Shown in pieces: positions 6,674 to 15,171 of a stretch of DNA of 64,000 nucleotides. Each line of letters begins with the position of its first letter. Within the stretch, counting starts at the first letter, position 1. Location: assembly GCA_947499505.1 (NCBI GenBank), contig CANMOQ010000004.1, positions 124,001 through 188,000 of the forward strand, written 5' to 3'. The notes under the pieces were generated by a model. The model ran no database searches. It saw nothing but the letters and a program-made list of their open reading frames with translations, and had not been told where the DNA came from. Both the position numbers and the translations under genes were made by a program. The stretch is from an uncultured Erythrobacter sp. Lineage in GTDB: Bacteria; Pseudomonadota; Alphaproteobacteria; Sphingomonadales; Sphingomonadaceae.

Positions 6674-8170
6674 ATGCGTCAGATTGATCACTTCATGGTT
6701 GGCGGACCAAACACCGCTGCCGCTCGTAAGCACCAAGTGTGGAACCCATCAACCGGCGAGATTCAGGCCGAGGTTGCACTGGGCGATGCCGCGCTGCTCG
6801 AAAAAGCCGTGGCGACCGCGAAGGAAGTGCAGCCCGCATGGGCGGCGACCAATCCGCAAAAACGCGCCCGCGTGATGTTCAAGTTCAAAGAGCTGATCGA
6901 GGCGAATATGCAGGAGCTGGCAGAGCTGCTGTCCTCCGAGCATGGCAAGGTGATCGACGATGCCAAGGGCGATGTTCAGCGCGGGCTGGAAGTGATCGAG
7001 TTTGCCTGCGGCATTCCGCAGGTCTTGAAGGGCGAATACACCCAGGGCGCGGGGCCAGGCATTGATGTCTATTCCATGCGGCAGCCGCTGGGCATTGGCG
7101 CAGGGATCACCCCCTTCAACTTCCCAGCGATGATCCCGATGTGGATGTTCGGCATGGCGATTGCGGTGGGCAATGCGTTTATCTTGAAGCCGTCGGAGCG
7201 GGATCCGTCCGTGCCGGTTCGCCTGGCGGAATTGTTCGTTGAGGCGGGCGCGCCAGAGGGCCTGCTGCAGGTCGTGCATGGCGACAAGGAAATGGTCGAT
7301 GCGATCCTCGATCACGAAGATATCAGCGCGGTCAGCTTTGTCGGATCATCTGACATCGCGCATTATGTCTACAAGCGCGGCGTGGCCGCCGGTAAGCGCG
7401 TGCAGGCCATGGGCGGCGCGAAGAACCACGGCATTGTGATGCCCGATGCGGACCTCGATCAGGTCGTAAATGATCTGTCGGGCGCAGCCTTTGGCTCAGC
7501 GGGCGAGCGCTGCATGGCATTGCCAGTGGTTGTGCCAGTGGGCGAGGACACTGCCGAGCGCCTCAAAGAGAAGCTGATCCCAGCTATCCATGCGCTCAAT
7601 ATTGGTGTCTCAAACGATCCCGATGCGCATTACGGCCCGGTCGTGACGCCCGAGCACAAGGCTCGGGTCGAGGGCTGGATCGACACGGCAGAGCGCGAGG
7701 GCGGGGAAATCGTGGTTGATGGCCGCGGCTTCACTCTGCAAGGCCATGAGAAGGGCTTCTTCATCGGCCCCACCCTGATCGACCGGGTCACACCGCAAAT
7801 GGAAAGCTACCAGGAAGAGATCTTCGGCCCCGTTTTACAGATTGTGCGAGCCAATGATTTTGAAGAGGCCGTGCGCCTGCCAAGCGACCACCAATATGGC
7901 AATGGCGTTGCGATCTTCACCCGCAATGGCCACGCCGCGCGCGAATTTGCGAACCGCGTGAACGTCGGCATGGTCGGCATCAACGTGCCGATCCCAGTGC
8001 CGGTCAGCTATCACAGCTTTGGCGGGTGGAAACGCTCTGGCTTTGGCGACACGGACCAATACGGAATGGAGGGGCTGAAATTCTGGACTAAGGTCAAGAA
8101 AGTCACTCAGCGCTGGCCTGATGGCTTGCCTGATGGCGGGAACGCCTTTGTCATTCCAACCATGGGGTAA
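6674..8170 (+). CDS. mmsA: CoA-acylating methylmalonate-semialdehyde dehydrogenase
   Basis: Oxidises methylmalonate semialdehyde with CoA and NAD+ to propionyl-CoA, the last dedicated step of valine degradation. It has 498 residues, the normal length. ATG at 6674 follows GAGGAG. Aldehyde dehydrogenase signatures are visible: PFNFPAMIPMWM, KPSERDPSVPVRL, FVGSSDIAHYVYKR in place of the usual G-S-T loop, and the catalytic Cys in GSAGERCMALPVVV, characteristic of the MMSDH branch. The E-to-N substitution in AMGGAKNHGIVMPDAD is normal for CoA-acylating members. It heads a plus-strand cluster running to mmsB at 15171 that contains the rest of the valine pathway. Confidence 0.96.
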   Translation: MRQIDHFMVGGPNTAAARKHQVWNPSTGEIQAEVALGDAALLEKAVATAKEVQPAWAATNPQKRARVMFKFKELIEANMQELAELLSSEHGKVIDDAKGDVQRGLEVIEFACGIPQVLKGEYTQGAGPGIDVYSMRQPLGIGAGITPFNFPAMIPMWMFGMAIAVGNAFILKPSERDPSVPVRLAELFVEAGAPEGLLQVVHGDKEMVDAILDHEDISAVSFVGSSDIAHYVYKRGVAAGKRVQAMGGAKNHGIVMPDADLDQVVNDLSGAAFGSAGERCMALPVVVPVGEDTAERLKEKLIPAIHALNIGVSNDPDAHYGPVVTPEHKARVEGWIDTAEREGGEIVVDGRGFTLQGHEKGFFIGPTLIDRVTPQMESYQEEIFGPVLQIVRANDFEEAVRLPSDHQYGNGVAIFTRNGHAAREFANRVNVGMVGINVPIPVPVSYHSFGGWKRSGFGDTDQYGMEGLKFWTKVKKVTQRWPDGLPDGGNAFVIPTMG

Positions 8171-8175
8171 AACCG

Positions 8176-8646
8176 ATGCGACTGCTGATTGGATCGATTA
8201 CTCTTGTTCTGGCGGCCTGTTCGCAGTCGGATCAGAGCGCAGAGGAAAGCATGGCAGTGAACGGCGAAGCGCCCGCTGCGCCCATTGCCGCATCGCCTGA
8301 GCGAGCAGCCGCGCCGGAAGCGCCCACGGCTCCAGCTGTCGCTGCAATCCCAGAGCAATTTCGCGGCGTCTGGGACTATCTCGAGGGCAGTTGCGCGCCC
8401 GAATCCGACTTGCGCCTAGAGGTCACCGCTGGCGATCTGATGTTCTACGAAAGCGTCGGCGAGGTTGAGAGCGTTGAGGAGGAGAACGACAACCAAGTCG
8501 TGGTTGAGCTGTCTATGTCTGGCGAAGGCGAAAGCTGGACAGAGCGAACGCGGCTGACGCTGACCGATGGCGGCGATATTCTGACGCCCGTTGATGCGGA
8601 CGGCGAGCAAGCGGGCACGCCGATGCCGCGCAAGCGGTGCGAATGA
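8176..8646 (+). CDS. Small lipoprotein of unknown function
   Basis: A 156-residue predicted lipoprotein. The signal peptide MRLLIGSITLVLAAC has a lipobox LAAC at residues 12-15, then an Ala/Pro/Glu-rich linker to about residue 58. The C-terminal domain (FRGVWDYLEGSCAPESDLRL ... PMPRKRCE) has two further cysteines that could pair. The block FRGVWD...C...L.V...L.FYES is reminiscent of small periplasmic domains that evaluate or bind a ligand, but no function is assigned. It starts 5 bases after mmsA and its stop overlaps the next gene's start by ATGA, so it is co-translated with the deacetylase. Confidence 0.78.
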   Translation: MRLLIGSITLVLAACSQSDQSAEESMAVNGEAPAAPIAASPERAAAPEAPTAPAVAAIPEQFRGVWDYLEGSCAPESDLRLEVTAGDLMFYESVGEVESVEEENDNQVVVELSMSGEGESWTERTRLTLTDGGDILTPVDADGEQAGTPMPRKRCE

Positions 8647-9647
8647 CGGGGAGCATGACCCAGATCGTGAAGTCGGGCCTTCTGGCTCTTTTGGGCATAT
8701 TGCTCGTCAATTGTGCGAGCCCGAACGCCGCGCAAGAAGCGCCCGAAGCACAAGCGATCAGTGACAAACGGATCGCGCTGACATTCGATGACACACCGCG
8801 TCATCCCGGCGCCTTTTTCGATGAAGACGAGCGCATGGAGCGGTTGATCACACAATTGCGCGATGCCGGTGTTGCGCAGGCAGCATTCTTCCTCAACCCA
8901 GCCAAGATTGCTGAGCGGCCCGGCGCGGAAAAGCACATCGCCGCCTATGTTGCCGCTGGGCACGTGATCGCAAATCATACCGACAATCACCCCCGCCTGT
9001 CACAAACTGAAACCTCCGAGTACATCGCAGAGATCGACCGCGCGGGCGCATGGCTCAAAGACCGGCCTGGCTACCGCGCTTGGTTCCGCTATCCCTATCT
9101 CGACGAGGGCCGCGATGATGTCGCCAAGCGCGACGCCGTGCGTGCGGCGCTAAAGACGCGCGGACTGCTCAACGCTAGCCCGACCGCGGACGCCTCAGAC
9201 TGGTTTACCGACAACGAATTGAACCGCGCCAAACGCAGCGGCGAACCCTTCGATTTGGCGGCGGCGGGTCGCATATTCGTTGACAGCCACGTCGAGGCCG
9301 CTGAGTTCTATGACCGCCTCGCCCGCGAGACTTATGGCCGCCCGATTGCTCACAACATGCTGCTGCATGAGACCGACCTATCGGCGATGTTCATTGGCGA
9401 TTTGGTCGCCGCGCTGAAGGCAAAGGGGTGGACTATTATCACCGCCGATGAAGCCTTTGCCGATCCCGCGTTTCTCACCGCGCCCGATGTCCCATCGGCA
9501 CAAGGCACGCTGGTGGAGCTCGCCGCATGGCACAAGGGGATCGGATCGCAGCGCTGGTACCCGGGCAATGACACGACCAAGATTGGCGAGAGGTTCAATC
9601 GCGAAGTTCTGGGCAAGAGCGCACTGGAAGAGGAGCCAGCTCAATGA
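8643..9647 (+). CDS. NodB-type polysaccharide deacetylase, predicted lipoprotein
   Basis: A 334-residue carbohydrate esterase family 4-like protein, probably removing N- or O-acetyl groups from a cell-envelope polysaccharide. The start is ATG at 8643, overlapping the previous stop (ATGA); a GTG six bases earlier is possible. The N-terminal signal ends in LLVNCAS, a lipobox-like site. Motif 1 is IALTFDDTPRH (the T-F-D-D metal/base aspartates), motif 2 is HVIANHTDNHPRL (metal His residues), and motif 3 is WFRYPYLDEG (R-x-P-Y). Late motifs include MLLHETDLSA. The Rid gene follows with another ATGA overlap. Its position inside a valine catabolic cluster is unexpected. Confidence 0.87.
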   Translation: MTGSMTQIVKSGLLALLGILLVNCASPNAAQEAPEAQAISDKRIALTFDDTPRHPGAFFDEDERMERLITQLRDAGVAQAAFFLNPAKIAERPGAEKHIAAYVAAGHVIANHTDNHPRLSQTETSEYIAEIDRAGAWLKDRPGYRAWFRYPYLDEGRDDVAKRDAVRAALKTRGLLNASPTADASDWFTDNELNRAKRSGEPFDLAAAGRIFVDSHVEAAEFYDRLARETYGRPIAHNMLLHETDLSAMFIGDLVAALKAKGWTIITADEAFADPAFLTAPDVPSAQGTLVELAAWHKGIGSQRWYPGNDTTKIGERFNREVLGKSALEEEPAQ

Positions 9648-10027
9648 CACGCCAGCGCACATCCTCCGGCTCGCCCTTTGAGGCGCAATTCGGCTTTTGC
9701 CGCGCCGTGAGGGAAGGCAATCGCATCATCGTCGCGGGCACCGGCCCGATTGAGGACGATGGAGAAACGACGCCTGGCGGAGCCGCCGAGCAGGCCGAGC
9801 GCTGCTTCACTTTGATCGTGAAAGCGATTGAAGATTTAGGCGGCAGCGCGAGCGACGTAGTGCGCACCCGAATGCTGCTGACCGATCCCGCCGATCAAAG
9901 CGCGGTTGGCGAGGTGCACGCGCGTTTCTTCGGCGCGAACCCACCCGCTGCAACCATGGCCGGCGTCGCGTGGCTCTGCCGCGAAGAATGGAAGGTCGAA
10001 ATCGAAGCCGAGGCCATTATTGATTGA
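9644..10027 (+). CDS. Rid (YjgF/YER057c/UK114) family protein lacking the deaminase arginine
   Basis: A 127-residue chorismate-mutase-fold Rid protein; homologues form trimers. The family pattern is clear: FGFCRAVREGNRIIVAGTGP, EQAERCFTLIVKAIEDLGGS, VVRTRMLLTDPADQSAVGEV, HARFFGANPPAATMAGVAWL, VEIEAEAIID. In RidA proper, the imine-hydrolysing arginine follows the late proline (P-A-R-S); here that segment reads PPAATMAGV. The enzyme therefore probably belongs to one of the Rid groups without 2-aminoacrylate deaminase activity. ATGA overlap with the deacetylase stop indicates translational coupling. Confidence 0.9.
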   Translation: MTRQRTSSGSPFEAQFGFCRAVREGNRIIVAGTGPIEDDGETTPGGAAEQAERCFTLIVKAIEDLGGSASDVVRTRMLLTDPADQSAVGEVHARFFGANPPAATMAGVAWLCREEWKVEIEAEAIID

Positions 10028-10136
10028 TGGACTTCAAGCGCCAGCGCTCATATCCGTCCGCTTGGCTGTCCTCGCTCACACGGCCTGAAGGCCGGGTGGC
10101 CTTTGGCCGTCTTCGACTCCGCTGCGGGCGGGCCGA

Positions 10137-10535
10137 TTAAGCGGCATGAGCAGCCGTTTGTTCCCTTTGAGACAAAGCCAATTCCAGCGCTGCGATCAGT
10201 TCAGCCACGTCGGTCATCTCGTTCAATTGCTCTGGGCCAAGCAGCAGCTCCGGCTGTCGGTCACCCTCGCGGATCAAAATCGCGGGCAGCGCAAAATCGT
10301 GCCCCGGATAGTCAGCGGCGAAATCATCGCGGTGGTGAAACACCTTCTCCATGTCCAAGCCATCCAGGAATTGCCGCCACACCTTGCGCATCGACACCGT
10401 GCCATATGTCACCGCGCACAGGGAGCACGGGTAAGTCGCGGGGAAGACGGATTTGTGCACCGCATGGACCAACGCGTTGAGGATACCACCATCGGCATTG
10501 TACACGATCAACAGCTTGGGCTTTGTCTGGGTCAT
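10137..10535 (-). CDS. Conserved-looking protein of unknown function with a CxxC motif
   Basis: A 132-residue cytosolic protein. The N-terminus KPKLLIVYNADGGILNALVH looks like a first beta strand and loop, followed by a YPCSLCAVTYG segment with CxxC (residues about 36-39). Then come acidic stretches and a C-terminal helix (MTDVAELIAALELALSQR). A thioredoxin-like or metal-binding fold is conceivable, but no catalytic family is recognised. It is oriented against its neighbours; the Rid gene converges on it from the left and the acyl-CoA dehydrogenase diverges on the right. The ribosome binding site is weak (GTAACTATCGGT before ATG). Confidence 0.7.
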   Translation of the reverse strand: MTQTKPKLLIVYNADGGILNALVHAVHKSVFPATYPCSLCAVTYGTVSMRKVWRQFLDGLDMEKVFHHRDDFAADYPGHDFALPAILIREGDRQPELLLGPEQLNEMTDVAELIAALELALSQREQTAAHAA

Positions 10536-10539
10536 ACCG

Positions 10540-10569
10540 ATAGTTACGTGCCGGCGAGCAAATAGTTAC
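10540..10569. repeat. Direct repeat ATAGTTAC x2 in a divergent promoter region
   Basis: ATAGTTAC at 10540-10547 and again at 10562-10569, 22 bases apart (about two helical turns), between the divergent CxxC-protein gene and the acyl-CoA dehydrogenase gene. It could be a transcription-factor site; no family is assigned. Confidence 0.35.
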
Positions 10570-10648
10570 AAAAAATTGCATGCCTCCGCAAAAATTCGCA
10601 GCCGATCACGCCTTTTCTCGCGCCCTTAAGCGGGGTAGGAGATGACCC

Positions 10649-11794
10649 ATGACCGGACAATTTCAACTCACCGAAGACCAGCTCGCTATCCAAGAAATGG
10701 CGCAGCGTTTCACCGCCGATAACATCACGCCGTTTGCCGGCGAATGGGACGAGAAACATCACTTCCCCAAAGACGTAATCAAGAGCACCGCAGAGCTGGG
10801 CTTTGGCGCGATCTATGTTTCAGAAGAAAGCGGCGGCATCGGGCTTGGACGGCTAGAGGCGGCGCTGATCATGGAGGCGATGTCTTACGGCTGCCCCACC
10901 ACCAGCGCGTTCATCTCGATCCACAATATGGCCGCCTGGATGATTGATGAATTCGGCGGGCAGGAGTTGAAAGAACGCTACCTCCCCGATCTCGTCACGA
11001 TGGACACAATCGCCAGCTATTGCCTGACAGAACCAGGCAGCGGATCAGACGCTTCCGCGCTCAAGACCAATGCAAAGCTGGACGGCGACCAATACGTCCT
11101 CAACGGCACGAAGCAGTTCATTTCCGGCGGCGGTGTCAACGACATCTATGTCACCATGGTGCGCACCGGAGAGCACAAGACCAAAGGCATCACCTGCCTG
11201 GTCATCGACAAAGACACACCGGGCGTTTCATTCGGTGCGCCTGAGAAAAAGCTCGGTTGGAACGCCTCCCCCACCGCGCAGGTGGTCTTCGAAGACGCAC
11301 GTATCCCGGTCGCGAACCGGGTCGGCGACGAAGGCGAAGGCTTTCGCTTTGCGATGATGGGGCTCGATGGCGGACGCCTGAACATTGGTGCGTGTTCGCT
11401 TGGCGGGGCGCAGCGCTGTCTCGACGAGGCGATTGCCTACACCAAGGATCGCAAGCAATTCGACACCCCAATTGCCGACTTCCAAAACACGCAATTTATG
11501 CTCGCCGATATGGCCACCGATCTAGAGGCTGCGCGCGCGCTGCTTTATCTGGCGGCGGCCAAGGTCACCGACAATGCGCCGGACAAGTCGCGCTTTTCAG
11601 CGATGGCCAAACGGCTGGCGACCGACAACGGCAGCAAAGTTGTCAACGACGCGCTGCAATTGTTCGGCGGCTACGGCTATCTCAAGGATTACCCGATTGA
11701 ACGGTTCTGGCGCGATCTGCGCGTGCATTCGATCCTCGAAGGCACCAATCAGGTTATGCGCATGATTGTCGGACGGGATTTATTGCGGCAGTGA
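10649..11794 (+). CDS. Acyl-CoA dehydrogenase, probable isobutyryl-CoA dehydrogenase
   Basis: A 381-residue FAD enzyme. In this valine cluster it most likely oxidises isobutyryl-CoA to methacrylyl-CoA (ACAD8-like), passing electrons to ETF. ATG at 10649 follows TAGGAGATGACCC. Signatures include YCLTEPGSGSDASALKT, FISGGGVNDIYVTMVRT (FAD/substrate loops), GLDGGRLNIGACSLGGAQRC, and the C-terminal EGTNQVMRMIVGRDLL; the region RVHSILEGTNQV carries the catalytic glutamate. Neighbouring hydrolase, hydratase and dehydrogenase genes support the valine assignment. A short-branched-chain or general acyl-CoA dehydrogenase is the alternative. The stop overlaps the start of the next gene. Confidence 0.92.
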   Translation: MTGQFQLTEDQLAIQEMAQRFTADNITPFAGEWDEKHHFPKDVIKSTAELGFGAIYVSEESGGIGLGRLEAALIMEAMSYGCPTTSAFISIHNMAAWMIDEFGGQELKERYLPDLVTMDTIASYCLTEPGSGSDASALKTNAKLDGDQYVLNGTKQFISGGGVNDIYVTMVRTGEHKTKGITCLVIDKDTPGVSFGAPEKKLGWNASPTAQVVFEDARIPVANRVGDEGEGFRFAMMGLDGGRLNIGACSLGGAQRCLDEAIAYTKDRKQFDTPIADFQNTQFMLADMATDLEAARALLYLAAAKVTDNAPDKSRFSAMAKRLATDNGSKVVNDALQLFGGYGYLKDYPIERFWRDLRVHSILEGTNQVMRMIVGRDLLRQ

Positions 11795-12216
11795 AGCGCT
11801 TTGCCTCAATTGCTACCGCCTATCTTGCAGGAGCCATTGTCGGCTCCTATGGCCTGATCGTCGTGTTCCATTTTCTAGTCAAAGACCTTGGACCGTTCCT
11901 GATGGACCTTCTGGGTTCTCCTACTACCGCTCTGGTTGGCATTGTTTTCGGCGCGCCCGTAGCTGTGGTGGTCATTGCGGTCACAGAATACTGTAAATGG
12001 GATAGTCCAAAGCTGATGATCGGGGTGGGCATTGCTCTCGGGATCGTTCTAACCCTCTTGTTTATCGAAGAGCCAGTTCTGAGCGTCCCCATGCTCAAAG
12101 CGACCAGCGCCGCAGTAATCGGCGTCACAATGGGCACTTTCACCTATTGGTTTGTGGCTTGGCGAATATTCCCGCCCGCCTATCTCAGCTGTCCTGAAGT
12201 ACAGGAAAATCAATGA
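11791..12216 (+). CDS. Small membrane protein of unknown function
   Basis: A 141-residue protein with four predicted membrane helices (about residues 5-30, 44-65, 76-95, 104-128). It starts with GTG at 11791, overlapping the preceding stop (GTGA), and ends with an ATGA overlap into the 3-hydroxyisobutyryl-CoA hydrolase gene. It is thus embedded in the operon by overlaps on both sides. No family motif is recognised. A cysteine occurs in EYCKWDSPK and another near the C-terminus. A role in valine catabolism is not implied by the sequence. Confidence 0.75.
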   Translation: MKRFASIATAYLAGAIVGSYGLIVVFHFLVKDLGPFLMDLLGSPTTALVGIVFGAPVAVVVIAVTEYCKWDSPKLMIGVGIALGIVLTLLFIEEPVLSVPMLKATSAAVIGVTMGTFTYWFVAWRIFPPAYLSCPEVQENQ

Positions 12217-13283
12217 CTCAAGACGTCCTCACTCGCAAAACCGGCGCCGTCGGCCATATCTCGCTGAACCGGCCCAAGGCGCTGCACGCGCTTACGCTGG
12301 AGATGTGCCACGCGATCAGCGCTGCTCTCACTGAGTGGGCCAATGATGACACGGTTGAGGCCATCATCCTCGACCACGTAGAGGGCACGCGCGGATTTTG
12401 CGCGGGCGGTGATATTGCCTTCCTGCGCGATTCTGCGCTGAATGATGGCGGCGCATCGGGCCGCAAGTTCTTTCACGACGAATACCAGCTCAACCATCAG
12501 ATGTTCACCTATGAAAAGCCGATTGTGGCCTTCATGGACGGCATCACCATGGGCGGCGGGGTTGGCATTTCTCAGCCTGCGAAATTCCGTGTGGCGACCG
12601 AAAACACCCGTTTTGCCATGCCCGAAACCGGGATCGGATTGTTCCCCGATGTTGGCGGCGGATGGTATCTTTCGCGCCTAGGCGGACGGATCGGCCAGTT
12701 CCTCGCGCTCACCGGTGCACGGCTCGACGGCGCAGAATGCGTATGGACCGGCCTTGCATCCCATTACGTGCCGAGCGACATGCTCGAAGACTTAAAAGCG
12801 CGCATCATTGAGCGGCCCGGCCGGATCGCGGGCATTCTATCCGAACCCGTGGGCACGCCGCCCGATGCGCGAATTGAGAAGAACGCCCTGCGCATTGCCA
12901 AGCATTTCGCCAGCGACAGCTATGACGACATCCTCGCCAGCTTAGAGGCAGAGATCGAGACCGATGAGAATGGCGGCGCGGATTGGGCCGCGAAAGAGCG
13001 CGATACTCTGGGCACCAAGAGCCCGCAAACCTGCAAAGTGGCGCTGCGGCAATTGGCGGACAGCGCGAGCCTCACGGACTTTGCCGACAATATGCGGATG
13101 GAATACCGCATCGCATCGCGCGTGCTGACCCGGCCCGACTTTGCCGAGGGCGTTCGCGCGGTGATTACCGATAAAACCAACGATCCCAAATGGGATCCGG
13201 CAACGCCCGAGGGCGTGTCTGAGGAATTGATCGAGAGCATCTTTGCTCCCCTCCCCGAAAACGAGGAATGGAAACCCTTATGA
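12213..13283 (+). CDS. 3-hydroxyisobutyryl-CoA hydrolase
   Basis: A 356-residue crotonase-superfamily thioesterase (HIBCH type) that releases 3-hydroxyisobutyrate from its CoA ester in valine breakdown. Diagnostic blocks are [28 protein letters not shown] (oxyanion loop), and the long HIBCH-specific stretch [20 protein letters not shown] with the catalytic glutamate of PETGIG. The C-terminal 120 residues, absent from simple hydratases, are present ([24 protein letters not shown]). It starts by ATGA overlap after the small membrane protein and overlaps the next crotonase the same way. Confidence 0.95.
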   Translation: MTQDVLTRKTGAVGHISLNRPKALHALTLEMCHAISAALTEWANDDTVEAIILDHVEGTRGFCAGGDIAFLRDSALNDGGASGRKFFHDEYQLNHQMFTYEKPIVAFMDGITMGGGVGISQPAKFRVATENTRFAMPETGIGLFPDVGGGWYLSRLGGRIGQFLALTGARLDGAECVWTGLASHYVPSDMLEDLKARIIERPGRIAGILSEPVGTPPDARIEKNALRIAKHFASDSYDDILASLEAEIETDENGGADWAAKERDTLGTKSPQTCKVALRQLADSASLTDFADNMRMEYRIASRVLTRPDFAEGVRAVITDKTNDPKWDPATPEGVSEELIESIFAPLPENEEWKPL

Positions 13284-14074
13284 GCTACGAAACCATCACC
13301 GTCGAAACCAATGCGCGGGGCAACACCGGCGTCACACTGATGACGCTCAACCGGCCCAAGGCGCTGAATGCGCTCAATTCGGTTGTGCTGGCGGAATTGA
13401 CTGAAGCGTTCGCAGCCTATCAGGCCGATGAAAGCCAGCTGTGCGCGGTTTTGACCGGCTCTGGCGAGAAGGCCTTTGCCGCCGGCGCGGATATCAAGGA
13501 AATGTCGGACAAAGCGGCGGCTGATTTCTATCTCGACGATTTCTTTTCACCTTGGACATCAGAGATCGTGAAGAAGACCCGCAAGCCTTGGATCGCGGCG
13601 GTGAACGGCTTTGCGCTGGGCGGCGGGTGCGAGCTTGCGATGATGGCCGATTTCATCATTGCGTCCGACAACGCAAAATTTGGCCAGCCTGAAATTAAAC
13701 TCGGCGTGGCCCCCGGCATGGGCGGATCGCAGCGCCTGACCCGCGCCATTGGCAAGTCAAAGAGCATGGAAATGTGCCTGACCGGCCGAATGATGAGCGC
13801 GGAAGAGGCGGAGCGCGCAAACCTGATCGTGCGGGTCGTGCCGCAGGCAGACCTGCTGGCCGACGCGCTGAAATCCGCGAGCACCATCGCAAGCATGCCG
13901 CCAATGGCCGCAATCGCGAATAAGGAAATGGTGAACGCCGCGTTTGAAATGACGCTCGATCAGGGCCTGATTATGGAGCGCCGGATCTTCCAAATCCTCA
14001 CCGCGAGTGAAGATAAGGCAGAGGGCATGGCCGCCTTTATCGAGAAACGTGAGGGCGTGTGGAAGGGGAGATAG
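13280..14074 (+). CDS. Enoyl-CoA hydratase (methacrylyl-CoA hydration)
   Basis: A 264-residue classic crotonase. The start is ATG at 13280 ([14 protein letters not shown]), overlapping the previous stop; an upstream in-frame ATG at 13268 is less likely. The motifs are [14 protein letters not shown] (first oxyanion strand), [20 protein letters not shown] (second), and the two catalytic glutamates in [20 protein letters not shown] and the GGGCELA helix region. In this cluster it should hydrate methacrylyl-CoA to 3-hydroxyisobutyryl-CoA. It overlaps the following small ORF by 16 bases. Confidence 0.94.
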   Translation: MSYETITVETNARGNTGVTLMTLNRPKALNALNSVVLAELTEAFAAYQADESQLCAVLTGSGEKAFAAGADIKEMSDKAAADFYLDDFFSPWTSEIVKKTRKPWIAAVNGFALGGGCELAMMADFIIASDNAKFGQPEIKLGVAPGMGGSQRLTRAIGKSKSMEMCLTGRMMSAEEAERANLIVRVVPQADLLADALKSASTIASMPPMAAIANKEMVNAAFEMTLDQGLIMERRIFQILTASEDKAEGMAAFIEKREGVWKGR

Positions 14075-14277
14075 GGGTTAGCCTATTCCTGATCGGAACC
14101 GGAGGATGGCTGATTTATCTTGGGCTATCGGGAATCTGCGAATTTCGCGAAGCGCACGACGAGCCAGATGATTTTTCCGAGGCTGACTTCTCTAACCTTT
14201 TCATCACCGTGATTGGCATCTTGCTGCTGATGGGCATTGCGGCAGTTACACTCGGTCTTCTTAGTTTGATCGCTTAA
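14059..14277 (+). CDS. Small two-helix membrane protein (tentative)
   Basis: A possible 72-residue protein starting with GTG at 14059 inside the end of the hydratase gene. It has two hydrophobic segments ([19 protein letters not shown] and [20 protein letters not shown]) separated by an acidic loop rich in D/E. Membrane-like composition and a clean fit into the 200-base gap before mmsB favour a real gene, but the ribosome binding site is poor. Similar in position to the other small membrane protein gene in this operon (11791). No function suggested. Confidence 0.5.
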   Translation: MEGEIGVSLFLIGTGGWLIYLGLSGICEFREAHDEPDDFSEADFSNLFITVIGILLLMGIAAVTLGLLSLIA

Positions 14278-14289
14278 GGGAGAGAGAAT

Positions 14290-15171
14290 ATGAAAATCGC
14301 ATTTATCGGCCTAGGCAACATGGGTGGCGGAATGGCCGCGAACCTTGTGAAGGCGGGCCATGACGTGCGGGCCTTTGACCTCAGCGAAGCCGCTTTGGCC
14401 GCTGCAAAAGACGCAGGCTGTGCGACCTTCACCAGCGCATCTGAAGCCTGCGCCGATGCCGAAGCGGTTGTTTCCATGCTGCCCAATGGCGCCATCGTGA
14501 AATCGGTTTTCACCGCAGATGTCATCGGCACAGCGCCTGCTGGCGCGGTCTTCCTCGATTGCTCAACCATCGACGTTGCGACGGCTCGCGAAGTGATCGG
14601 TCTCGCCACGGCGGCGGGCTATGACATGGTCGATGCGCCAGTATCCGGCGGGATTGCCGCGGCAAATGGCGGTACGCTGACCTTTATGGTCGGCGGCACA
14701 AAGGCGGCGTTTGACCGCGCCGAACCGATCCTTTCCGCGATGGGCAAAGCGGTGATTCACGCAGGGGACGCAGGCAATGGCCAGGCAGCGAAGATCTGCA
14801 ACAACATGCTGCTCGCGGTGCATATGGCGGGCACATGCGAGGCCTTTGCGATGGCTGGAAAGCTTGGGTTAGACCCGCAAACCTTTTACGATATCTCCTC
14901 GGTTTCATCGGGCCAAAACTGGTCGATGACCAGCTATTGCCCAGTCCCCGGCGTCGGCCCGCAAAGCCCGTCTGACAATGATTATGAAGGCGGCTTTGCC
15001 ACGGCATTGATGCTGAAGGATCTGCGCCTTGCGATGGACGCGGCGGACACTTCGGACAGCGCCGTACCCATGGGCTCGCGCGCGGCTGCGCTCTATGAGG
15101 ATTTCGACGGGGCTGGCAATGGCGGCAAAGATTTCTCCGCCATCATCAAGACCTATCTATCTCAGCGATAA
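14290..15171 (+). CDS. mmsB: 3-hydroxyisobutyrate dehydrogenase
   Basis: A 293-residue NAD-dependent beta-hydroxyacid dehydrogenase that oxidises 3-hydroxyisobutyrate to methylmalonate semialdehyde, the substrate of MmsA at the other end of the cluster. ATG at 14290 follows GGGAGAGAAT. The Rossmann motif is FIGLGNMGGGMAANLVKAGH; FLDCSTIDVATAR and DAPVSGGIAAANGGTLTFMV follow; and the catalytic Lys lies in GNGQAAKICNNML. The 3' end overlaps the convergent Nmad3 gene by 26 bases. Confidence 0.95.
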   Translation: MKIAFIGLGNMGGGMAANLVKAGHDVRAFDLSEAALAAAKDAGCATFTSASEACADAEAVVSMLPNGAIVKSVFTADVIGTAPAGAVFLDCSTIDVATAREVIGLATAAGYDMVDAPVSGGIAAANGGTLTFMVGGTKAAFDRAEPILSAMGKAVIHAGDAGNGQAAKICNNMLLAVHMAGTCEAFAMAGKLGLDPQTFYDISSVSSGQNWSMTSYCPVPGVGPQSPSDNDYEGGFATALMLKDLRLAMDAADTSDSAVPMGSRAAALYEDFDGAGNGGKDFSAIIKTYLSQR

